Shown here piece by piece: positions 46,648 through 58,600 of a stretch of DNA of 64,000 bases. The DNA comes from Corydoras sp. C115 (taxonomy: Eukaryota; Chordata; Actinopteri; Siluriformes; Callichthyidae). The number at the start of each line of letters is the position of its first letter. Positions within the stretch are counted from its first letter, which is position 1. The notes beneath the pieces were generated by a model that saw only the letters and a list, made by a program, of their open reading frames with translations, searched no databases and was not told the origin of the DNA. The translations under genes and the position numbers were made by a program. The stretch covers positions 433,015-497,014 of the forward strand of contig JAFMOC010000448.1 of the NCBI GenBank assembly GCA_019802505.1, written 5' to 3'.

Positions 46648-49600
46648 ATGACAAAGCTTCTGCTCCTGGAATTGATTTTCTACGGTACAGTCTGTTTTTA
46701 TGATAAAAAACTTTACTGAAATAGAGAGAAACATTAATTAACCATTATTTTAAGATTCTGATGATTGTTTGTATTCTGTCACACAGGCGTCTTGTTCAGC
46801 AGAGCTGAGGCTTGGCATGTAACAACACCGAATGACATCCAAGCACTGCGAGGTTCATGCCTCGTCATCCCCTGTTCCTTCTCCTATACACAGGATCCAC
46901 CTGTAAACCCACACCGGGTCGTGTGGTATCAGTACGTTAGTCGTGGATATCCTCTTGTGTATGATAACTGGAATCCTAATTCAGTCATCGACATGTTTCA
47001 AGGAATCACCGAATTATATGGAAATACTAGAAACCTGGAATGCAGCTTACTGATTAAGAAGGTTGATTTAAAACACCATGGAGAGAAAGTCTATCCCTGG
47101 ATAGATCCAGAAAATGTTGGATCAAGTACTTTCACCTTCTATGATGTCACTACAAGAATTAATGTCGAAAGTGAGTTTATTTTAAGTTTTTATCTATTAC
47201 TAAAATGTTAATGTTTTTTATTTTTGTTTATTACCTTCAGAATTTAGCAATTTTGTTTCCTCAAAAGCCACCTGTCCACTCATTATGAGCAAAAAACACA
47301 TTTAGTAGTCAAACTATTCTACTTATAATTATCATTCATTAATAATACATTTATACACATGAAACACTGCCGTGTCTGATCCACTGGTAACAACATACAC
47401 TAACACCACCACCACCACCACCATGTCAGTGTCACTACAATATTAAGAATATTCCACCACCCTAATGACACCTGCTCTGTGAGGTCCTGATCATCAGAGA
47501 ACAGAGTAAAGGTGACTTACAGAGTATGTAGAGGAACAGACGGACTACAGAATGGAACTGTAGAACTACAAACCCCATCTGTGTGATTTGATAAATAGAA
47601 AATTTGTATAGAAACAGAGATGTGTAACTGTTTCTGGTGAGTGTACATGTAATGACCATTTCCTTTTCTGTTTGCATGAGACAGCATTCGTTAAACCACC
47701 TGATATTGTGGTTTTTGGAGCATCAGCAACTCTTGGTGTTCCTGTCAGAGTGGAATGCAGCGTGGAACACACTTGTCCTAAATATGAACCAAAACTGTTT
47801 CTGAATGGGATTGAAAGGAAAGACGGCACAACAGATACATATGAAAAAAAAGAAGCTGGTAATGGAATATGGATACTCACACTGAAGCGTCAGGGGATCC
47901 TTAAACATGAAAATCAGATTATTACATGTAAAGTTGAACATCATGGTGGCATCAGTGCAACTGCTACGAGAACCATACAAGCTGAGTGTAAGTTATTTCA
48001 TATTTTATTAATTCATTTTGTGTTTTTCATTTAGCAAAGCTGTATCGTGATATTTTGGGGAAAATCAAAGTTTAACCTTCTACCCGTAACAGGTTCAATT
48101 GATCAACTCAGAATAACATCTGATGCAACAACAGAGTTTCTTGAAGGACTTCAACAAGAACTGACCTGTTCTGTTACTTACATTTGTACTAATGACCGAC
48201 CCGTCATCACCTGGATTAATAAGGGGTCAGGTTTTCCAACATTTTATTTACCATCTGGACAAAAGATGAAAGCTGAATCCACATTAAAATTCACACTGAC
48301 GGCTGCTGATAATAATAAAGTCATCACCTGCAGAACGAGTTTGAAAGGAAAAGATCAATCAACCTCAATCACTTTAAAAGTTAAACGTGAGTATAATCAT
48401 TTAGGATTATAAAGCATGGTCCGCTCATTTTCTTTTAACACAGAAACAATGACAAGATCAATGTTAGTGTCACAAACGGTACTGAGAGAGTAGTCAGGAG
48501 ACGTATATGCAGAACAATGGTGATTTATTGAATAACAAGGCAGAGGCAGGGTAATGCAGAAGAAGCAGGGACGGACTGGTTTAGAGAGCCCGGGAACCAA
48601 GATAAGGACTGACACCTGGAACGAGATCAGCGGAGCAGGCTAGGGTGAGCGCAAACTCCGCCCCAACCGGCCGAAGCCGAACCACCTGTGTGAACGGACA
48701 ATAAATATGTAATAATGCTCCCAGGACACTGAAAGTTAGGGACAGGGGAAATGGAGGAAACAGAAATAGATGAACTCAAAATAACTCTGGGAGCAACAAC
48801 ATACGCACACAGACGTTCACTCATGCACACACACACACGCTACGCTAAGCACGGAAGTGAGTACACGGACGCTAAACGCTAAGCCAAACAAACGCGCACT
48901 CACCCAGACGATATACACCACAAACAGAAGCGGACAGGGACAGATCGGAGTATAACAGCAAAAAACGCTCGGTATGTTTAGTCGAAACCAGGGACAATAC
49001 TTCGCGCCATCCAGCCTGAAAGCAGAGTTTAAATACAGATAACCAACCCATCAGAATAATCAGCCGCACATGGTGACGAAGCGAAAGCGGAACTAGAAGG
49101 CGGGGCTGAGAGAGCGCGCCGGAGAGACAGACAGCCTATTTCTTACATAGCCCCCCCCCCCGAAGAGGTCGTCAAAGGGGCACCACTGGGGGCAACGGGA
49201 GACGACCTACCGGGACCAACTCGGGGAGAGCTGGGAAGGGAACAGGTGCTACGGGTGGCTCTGCCCGTAACAGAAGGGGGGCGGATGAAGGGCGGGAATC
49301 AGGATGGGGTCTGGATCGGGGACGAACCCTGGGCCTACGGGGCTGAGGGACCGGGAGAGACGGGTCCTGACTAAGGGTAACGGGAGTTTGGCTGGAGCTG
49401 GAGGGCGCTGCATCCGGGAGAGGTGAAAGGCGTGGGAGACCCCTCGGTCTACTGAGGAGGGAGCCCGGAAGCCTACCTCTGTGGGAGAGTGTGCGAGGAG
49501 GTCTCCCTCTGGGACGAGAAGCAGGGCGGTCAGGGTGCGTCAGGTGATACTGGTCAAGTAGCGTCTTGTCCAGGATGTCAGTCCGTTTAGTCCAACAACG

Positions 49601-52600
49601 CTCTTAGGGACCGTACCCCTCCCAGTCCACCAAGTATTCAAGTCCAGCGTCAGTCCGGCGTGAGTCAAGTATTTCATTAACAGTGTACGTGGGACGGTCA
49701 TGGGGAAGTTCTTGTGAGATCTGCTGATGGGGTTCGTTGTCAAGGGGTCCGGGTTTGAAGGGCTTAAGAAGGGAGATATGAAAGGATGGGGAAATTCTCA
49801 GTCGGGGCGGCAGTCCTAACGTCACTGTCACATTGTTAACTCTCTTGATGATGGGGTACGGTCCAATGTATTTGGCATCCAGCTTCTTGCTGCCTTCTTG
49901 CTGCCGCGGTCTCTGGTGGATAACCACACTTGGTCTTCCACTTGATATGGAGGACCCTCACTCCTCCTGCGATCTGCACACCATTTGGTTCGTGCGTTAC
50001 TTTCTGAAATCCATCGATGCACCGTCTCCCAGACTTCTTCGCTCCTGCGGAACCAGTCATCGACGGCCGGTGCGTTGGACGGAGTGGGGTCCCAGGGCGC
50101 AAAGGGAGGTTGGAAACCCAAGGAGCTCCTGAGCGAATTTTGGGCGATCTCTGCCCAGGGGAGGAAGGGTGCCCAGTCGTTCTGGTGGCTTTGACAGTAA
50201 GTTCTAAGGAACTTTGCCAACTCCTGGTTAGCCCGCTCGCACTGCCCATTACTTTCGGGGTGGTAACCCGATGTGAGGCTTATAGAGGCGCCCAGCTTCT
50301 TGATGAAGGCCTCCCAGACGGCAGAGGTGAACTGGGGACCTCGGTCTGATACTATATCCTCCGGGAGGCCGAAATGACGGAAAACCTCAGAGAACAAGGC
50401 CTCAGCCGTCTGGAAGGCTGAGGGCAGTGCGGGCAAGGCGATGAATTTTACCCCTTGGAGAAACGGTCGACAACGGTCAGGATGGTGGTGTTTCCTTCCG
50501 ACACTGGGAGGTCCGTGACGAAATCCAGCGCAATGTGACTGCAAGGGCATTGGGGGACAGGCAGCGGGTTCAGTTTACCCACTGGAAGCTGGCAGGGGGT
50601 TTTGGTGGCGGTGCAGGTAGCGCATGACGAGACGTCTTGGGACACGTCGGCTCTCATGGTCGGCCACCAGTACTTGTCACGGAGCCTTTCAAAGGTGTGA
50701 TTGCTTCCCGGGTGTCCAGAACTGAGGTTGGTGTGAACCCAGGCGATGAGCTCTTGGCGAAAGCGGTACGGGATGAACCGTTTGTCAGGAGGTGTCTCTC
50801 TCAGGCTGGCCTCCGGGTTATCCCTGTTCGCGGCCCGGATCTGTTCATCCAGTTGCCAGGAGATGGTCTGAACGAATGCTCGAGTTGGTAATGTGGTCTT
50901 TACTGGTGGCGTTGCTTTCTCATTGTCCTCGTACCTTCTTGACAAGATGTCTGCTTTTGCGTTGTCCTTGCCCGGTTGGTACGTCACTGTGAAGTCGAAC
51001 CGGTTAAAGAACAATGACCACCGGGCCTGTCGAGCATTGAGTCGACGGTGGTCAGTGATCACCTGGACTGGGAAGCTGGCGCCCATGAGCCAGTGTCTCC
51101 ATTCCTCGAACGCCAGTTTGTTGGCCAGTAATTCTCTGTCTCCCACATGATAGTTTTGTTCCGCAGGGGAGTTTTCTTGAAAAATAGGCGATGGGGTGCA
51201 ACCTGGGAGGCGTTCCTTGCCGCTGTGATAGGACACCTCCGACCCCCAGAGAAGATGTGTCCACTTCAATGACAAATGGGGAGTCCGGATCAGGGTGAGC
51301 GAGCACCAACGCCGTGGTGAAGGCCTTTTGAGCTTCTCAAAAGCCTGCTGAGCTCTGTCCATCCAGACGAGTCTTCTGGGCTTGCACTTGAGCAGTTGGA
51401 CCAGGGGAAGGGCGGTCTGACTGAAAGACCTGATGAAACGCCGAAAGAAGTTAGCAAACCCCAGGAAACTCTGGAGCTCCTTAATGGACTGGGGCGTCTT
51501 CCAGACTAGCACCACCTGGACCTTAACTGGATCCATCTGGATCCCCTGGTCATTAATAATGTAACCCAGAAACGCAATCTCCCGTCTGTCAAACTCGCAT
51601 TTCTCGGCCTTCACAAACAGTCAGTGTTCCAGTAGGCGGCTGAGGACGTTTTTTGTGTTCAGTACATGGGTGTCGGTGTCTGGGGAATAAATGAGGATGT
51701 CGTCTAAATAGACTATAGCGCATTTGCCCAGGAACTCTCGGAGGATGTCGTTGACCAGACACTGGAATACTGCCGGCGCGTTGGTCAGTCCGAAAGGCAT
51801 GACCAGGTATTCGTAGTGCCTGGAGGTGGTGCTAAACGCCGTCTTCCACTCGTCACCCTCTTTGATTCTGACCAGATTGTAGGCATTGCGTAGGTCGAGC
51901 TTGGTGAAAACCTTCGCGGTGCGCAGTTGCTCCAGGGCCGAGGGGACAAGCGGAATGGGGTATGTGTACCTCTTCGAGACTCGGTTGAGGTCCCTGTAAT
52001 CGATACATGGCCGGAGAGTACCGTCCTTCTTCGGCACGAAAAAGAAACTTGAGCTGGCCGGGGATGTGGATGGTCAAATGAACCCCTGTGCCAAGGCCTC
52101 GCTGATGTACTCCTCCATGATGTTAGTTTCCTTCACCGAAAGAGGGTAAGGTGTGGTTTGCGGTACCTTGGCATCCGGCAACAGCTCGATGGCACAGTCA
52201 TATTCTTGATGAGGTGGAAGACGACATGCATGTCCCTTGCTGAACACCTTGGCCAGTTCCCGGTACTCTTTGGGGACGTTCTCCGGGAGGGTGATCAGCA
52301 GGTGGTCGGTGACGGCTACGAGCATCTCCTTAATGACGGGACTTAGGCAACGGTTTAAGCACTGAGGCGACCAGGCTACAATGTCCAGTGGCTCCCATGT
52401 CATCGTGGGGTTCTGCTCGCGCAACCAGGGTTGACCCAGGATGATAGGGGACAGAGGTGCTGGCATGATAAAGAGGGCTCTCTTCTCTTTATGTAGTGCC
52501 CGACGGCCAGTGATACTGGCACCGTCTTGTGGGTAATGTTCCCCACCGTGGATCCATTGACCCCCGAGATCTTGAGTGGCACTTTGAGAGGAATGGAGGG

Positions 52601-55600
52601 GATCTGAAGATCTCGAACCAGTCACTTCTCTATGAAGTCACCCTCGGACCCCGAGTCGATGAGGGCCGTCACTGAAAGGGTGCGCGACAGGTGAGACAAC
52701 TGAGTATGAATCCGCGAGGTGCTTTTATGATTAGGTCGGAGCGAGCTCACCTTGCGGGTGCGGGGCGTCGAAGGTAGCATCCCAGTCCTCTTCGCTCCTC
52801 CTCCTACCTCTGCCTGCTTAGTAGATCTCTTGGGGCAGTCCGTAAGACGATGTCCTGTTGCTCCACAATAGAGGCAAAGGCGGCGGCGTAACCGTTCCTG
52901 GCGCTGGCGTTCTGGAACCTGGGTCCCACCCATCTCCATGTGTTCTGGCGGTGCGGGGTGACCCGCGGATCGTGGCACGTCAGTCCCCAGAGGTGGGGTA
53001 GACATGGTGACGTGCTGGTCAAGTTGGATGGCGAGCTGGATTATCTGTGACAGACTCATGTTCAGAGAACGATACACCAATTCCTTCTGAAGTGAGGAAG
53101 ATAAGCCAGCTTTGAATTGCGAGATAAGGGCCGCCTCATTCCATCCACTGGAGGCAGCCAGGGTCCGGAACTTCAGGGAGTATTCGGCTACTGAACGTCT
53201 GCCCTGGTGGAGCCGTCGGAGTTCCTCGCCAGCCGCCGCGCTGTGACGAGGGTGATTGAAGGTACTACGAAACATTTCAAGAAACACAGTCAGAGTAGCA
53301 GTTTCCGGTCCGTTACTCTGCCAGATAGCCGTGGCCCACGAGGAGACAGGGCCGGTGAGTCGAGAGATCAGGATACCAGTCGGCTGGCGAGGAAAAGAGA
53401 AAACAGAAATTCCTCGCAGCATTCGGGGTCCCCGGAGTAGGGCGGTGGTTCCGGGACGGGGATGAGTGTAGTGGAAGGAACCACGGGAGCCGCGGTGACT
53501 GGGGCTGCGCAGGCGGCGGCTCCTGCAGGCTCGGCGATACTGGCCGGGGTCACCTGTGGGGAAACACTGACAGGTGTATTGCTGTGGTTACCAGAGAGAT
53601 CACTTGGAGGGTTCACGGGTGTCTTCGCGGCTCCGACGGAAAGCTCTTGAACTTGGCGCAGTAGGACCTGGATGACTTGACCTTGATCCTGGACCTGCTG
53701 TGCGAGCCGCTGAAGCAGTTATTCTGCCGTCTCCATAGTGAGCCGAAGTATTCTGACACAAACGGTACTGAGAGAGTAGTCAGGAGACGTATATGCAGAA
53801 CAATGGTGATTTATTGAATAGCAAGGCAGAGGCAGGGTAATGTGGAAGGAGCAGGGACGGACTGGTTTAGAGAGCCCGGGAACCAGGATGAGGACTGACA
53901 CCTGGAACGAGATCCTGGGCAGAGCACAACACAGAGCAAATGAACAAAACAATAAACAGAGGTTCAGATAGTTCATAGAAACACTGTAGTAAGAGAACCC
54001 TACACTGGCTATGTGTGAAGAAGAATCTAAACTGGTGATATGGCCTTTAGTAGGCAAAATAACAAACTCTAAGAAAGAACAGGATAGGGTGAAAAGGAGA
54101 GTGCAAGAACAAACACAGAAGGAAGCAACAGAGATGAATGTGAAAAAGAGGATCAGTGAACTGGAGGGGCTGTCGAGCAGACGAGAACAAACCTGTAACA
54201 AACACAGGGAGGAGAGACAGCAAGAGGGATAGAATACAATGGATGAGAAAAGGTTAGTTCACCGATAGTAAGCGGGTTAGTAAATAGATCTGAAGAGTTA
54301 GTACACAGAGTGAACACAAATACACAGACACACACAGATGGACAGATGGTGATGCATCAGCGGAGTGGGCTAGGGTGAGCGCAAACTCCACCCCAACCGG
54401 CCGAAGCCGAACCACCTGTGTGAACGGACAATAAATAATAATGCTCCCGGGACACTGAAAGTTAGGGACAGTGGAAATGGAGGAAACAGAAATAGATGTA
54501 AAATAGATCAAAATAACTCTGGGAGCAACAACAAACGCACACAGATATTCACTCATGCACACACACACACGCTACGCTAAACACGGAAGTGAGTACACGG
54601 ACGCTAAACGCTAAGCCAAACAAACGCGCACTCACCCAAACGATATACACCACAAACAGAAGCGGACGGAGACAGATCGTAGAATAACAGCAAAAAACGC
54701 TCGGTATGTATAGTCGAAACCAGGGACAATACTTTGCGCCATCCAGCCTGAAAGCAGAGTTTAAATACAGATCACCGACCCATCAGAATAATCAGCCGCA
54801 CCTGGTGACGAAGCGAAAGCGGAACTAGAAGGCGGGGCTGAGAGAGCGCGCCGGAGAGACAGACAGCCTATTTCTTACAGTTAGATGTTATTTAAATTAT
54901 TTAAAGGTTTTTTAACCTTTAAATCATTTTAACCATCTACCTCATCTCACATGTACTGTTTATATACATTTTATATGCTGCTATATTTATTCTATATTTA
55001 TATCTAGGGCGGCATGGTGGCTTAGTGGTTTGGCATGTTCTCCTCTCAGCACTAGGGATTCCCGGGTCGAATCCCCAACTGGGTGGAGTTTCCATGTTCT
55101 CCCCGTGTCTGCGTGGGTTTCCTCCGTGTTTTCCGGTTTCCTCCCACAGTCCACAGTGGGAGTTCACAGTGAGTTCTCCAAATTGCCCCATATAGAATGT
55201 GTCTGTGTGTGTGAGTGTGTGCCCTGTCCTGGGTGTTTCTGCCCAGCGCCCGAAACGTTCTCCCCTGGATGGGCATGGGGAACCCCCCCCACGACCCTAA
55301 TATAGGATAAAGCGGAAGATAATGAACCTATTCACCAATCTATCGCTGGGCACACATTCACTCACACAGACACACTCTATATGGGGCAATTTGGAGAACT
55401 CAATTGACTTGATCCATGTTTTTGGACTGTGGGAGGAAACTGGAGAACCCGGAGGAAACCCACGCGGACACGGGGAGAACATGCAAACTCCACCCAGATG
55501 GGGATTCGAACCGGGAATCCCTAGTGCTGAGAGGCAAACGTGCTAAACCACTAAGCCGCCGTGCTGCCCTTACTTTGTATATGTTTTTATATATTTTATA

Positions 55601-58600
55601 TATAGAATGTATGTATGTATATATATTCTTAAATTTATTTATATACTGTATATACATATATTTATATATTATATCTATAGTTAAAATATTCTATATTCTA
55701 TATAATCATTGTTGTATATTCTATTATATTTCACATATCTATATACTGTATTCTTATCTAATTTCTTCTTTAAAAAAAAAATGTAATTATAACTTTAAAA
55801 GAACAGGGTAATCGGAGTCCATAGAAAATAAAAAAAATCCACTCCATTCAAATCCATTCATCACAGAATACCTTTGTTCTGTCATTTGTATAAAGGGGGA
55901 ATGGCTTCACTGGACTGGACCTACTCTGTGCCAAAAAATATCAAAGTTCTCCGGGGTTCCTGCATGGTCATCCCATGTAAATTTATATTTCATAGAGCAA
56001 AACCTTCCAGGATTAATGTGAGATGGTATCAGTCCTCAGACAAACAGTTTCCATTGGTTTTTGAAGAAAGTAATCGAGGGGTCATTGACGAGTACAGGAT
56101 GAAGACAAAGGTCTTCAGAGAGCCCAGTGACAGTAACTGCACTTTGGAAATCAAGCCAGTGGAGCGTTCCCATAATGAAGATAAACTGTACCCCTGGGTG
56201 GACCAAAACCCAATCGAGTCTTACCACAGGATAAACTACTATGATGATTCTGTTACACTCAAAGTCACAGGTAGATCCTTTAATTACAACTTCATTAAAG
56301 GCATGAGGGCATGTGGACACAAAGCTTCAGATGCCTGATGATTTTTTTTTTTTTTGTCGTTTACAGACGAAGCTGATAAACCAGAACTGAAGATCATTGG
56401 ACTACCGAGAGTCGGAGAACAAATCACAGTGTCCTGTAGCCTCCACCACACTTGTCCATCCAGTCCACCAAAGTTGTCCTTGAATAAAATACAGAGCAAT
56501 AACAGTGTGACACACAAGCCCATTCAGGATGGCGTTTGGGAGGTCGTCGGCTACTACACTTTTGTCATAGAAGAACACGACCAAAATGTTTCCTGTCGAG
56601 CTACATTCGACGGTGGACAGACGACAGAGACACAAATTAAGCTCAATGCGCAGTGTAAGCAGTTAAATATTATTGATTCAATACAGTGAACTGTAATTAA
56701 CTAATTCTAATTAGCTGCTGTTATTTATACAGAGGCCAAGAACACGTGCCATAGCTCACAATCTGCTGAAGTGTCTATTATTATAATTAAAGAGTTTCAT
56801 TTACCTTCGTAAACTTCGTAAATCCAGGCAACCCGAGCTTACTTTAAACCTCCGACACAAAGTAAATGGTTCAAGTGCAGTTGATGTAATTATCTTGTTT
56901 TTAATATATTTCATGAACCATTATCTTACATTATCTTACCATTATTTTGCTGGATAAAAAAAAAATAGTTCAGGCTATCTTCCATCTGCAGCCCCGTAAT
57001 AAAAACACAAAATGTGTAATTGGTTTCTGTCACAGGTTCCTTTTGCACTCGACCTGGAACTCTGTTTTGGTTCATGAGCAAGTTCTTGGTTATCTGCGCT
57101 CCCAGGCCTCATGTATTTCATTTCCTGTCAGTGATGTTTATGTTTGGCGTGAGTTTCCGTGTGGTGTGTTTCTGTTAGTGTAGGTGACTGCACTGCATAT
57201 TGAACAGGGCGTCACAGTTTTCATTTATCAGACTAAAGGGCAAATAGAAGATATCCGTGAGTCAATGACTTTATTATTTTGTACATTTTAGCTGCCAGTT
57301 AGGATATGGTTATAGTCCCAGAGGAAGCCGATGTCACAGAGGGCGTCGCAGCAAACTTCACATGCACGGTTTTTCACTCCTGCAAGAATCAGCCTCCAGC
57401 ATTCAGCTGGAGTGTGGGACACACTGAGACATGTCTGCAGGAATTCTGTCCCTGATTTTGTAAAACACATTTTAAGAAACTTTGATTCTTAAATATTACT
57501 TTTACCTAAAAAATAGTTTTAAAAAAATCAAATTGCTTTGCTGTGAAACAAAGAAACGATGGGTGACATGAAGGTGCAGTGGTTATCACTCTGTCCCTAC
57601 AGCAGAATGGTCATGGGTTTGAACTGTAAAGTCCATACGGTTCTTTCTTATTTAAGCCTCGGTTCATAATAAACCTGTGTATGTTTTTTTAGGGTATAAG
57701 GAACTGGGGATGGATTTCATAGGACTAGCTATCATTCTACCTCTGGTTCTGAGTCTGCTCATTTCTCTATTTATTGGAATATATATTTATAAAAAGAGAA
57801 AACACAGGTGATTTATGTTGTAAATTCTTACAATTTTTTATTTGGTCATATTTTATAGGAATTGTTAATTATCCTATATTTTGTTTTGCCTTTTATAGAA
57901 ACACATCTGATAGTGACACAGGACAAATGAGGTAATATTTATAATAAACAACAATAATGTTCATTTTTAAATGAATTTAAACAACTTGAATACATTTTTA
58001 GAGCTTATTGTATGTGCTTTTTTGACAGTCAGCCGAATTTCGTGGTTTTTCAATACACATTGTTAAAAAATAATTAAATAACTTAAATAAAGTCTTTCTC
58101 CCAAAAAAAATTTGTTAATGATGCAATAAAGAAGAAGCTGATCAGAAATGAAGATGCACGTTTCAGCAAAGATGCAGCAGTTAAATGACTTAAACAAAAA
58201 TGTAATGAGTTATCGTTTACAGGACACCAGAAAGACCCTCAAAACCTGAGAGACCCCAGAATAGGTACGTGCAAAGAATATTAGAATGCAGTATAGCTGA
58301 TTTTGAGAAAAAAAATAAAATGTTATATAAATGAATATAAGTTGAGTTTTATAATGTGAAGCTTAATGTGTCTGAATTAAACATATTTTATATATATATA
58401 GGGGGCGGCATTCTCCTCTCAGCACTAGGGATTCCCGGTTCGAATCCCCATCTGGGTGGAGTTTCCATGTTCTCCCCGTGTCCGCGTGGGTTTCCTCCGG
58501 GTTCTCTGGTTTCCTCCCACAGTCCAAAAACATGGATCAAGTCAATTGAGTTCTCCAAATTGCCCCATATAGAGTGTGTGTGTGTGTGAGTGAATGTGAG

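Larger units (their letters stand above)
48468..54879 (-). mobile_element. Ty3/gypsy chromodomain LTR retrotransposon with intact target duplication
   Basis: Inserted in the third-C2-to-V2 intron of B2, antisense to the gene. 5-bp duplications gttag flank it (48463-48467 and 54880-54884). B1 has the unoccupied site near 21272. LTRs are 48468-49147 and 53754-54879, and a polypurine tract (complement of 49151-49160) precedes the 3' LTR. Internal frames cover gag with a zinc knuckle, protease, RT, RNase H, integrase and chromodomain in that order, broken by several stops and frameshifts, so it is not autonomous now. No envelope-like gene is seen. Confidence 0.95.

Noticed and set aside
53207..53650. 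Plus-strand frames opposite gypsy gag
   Set aside because: Antisense shadows of the proline-rich gag; no recognisable domain.
57288..57470. 60-codon minus-strand frame in B2
   Set aside because: Antisense of the truncated C2 exon.
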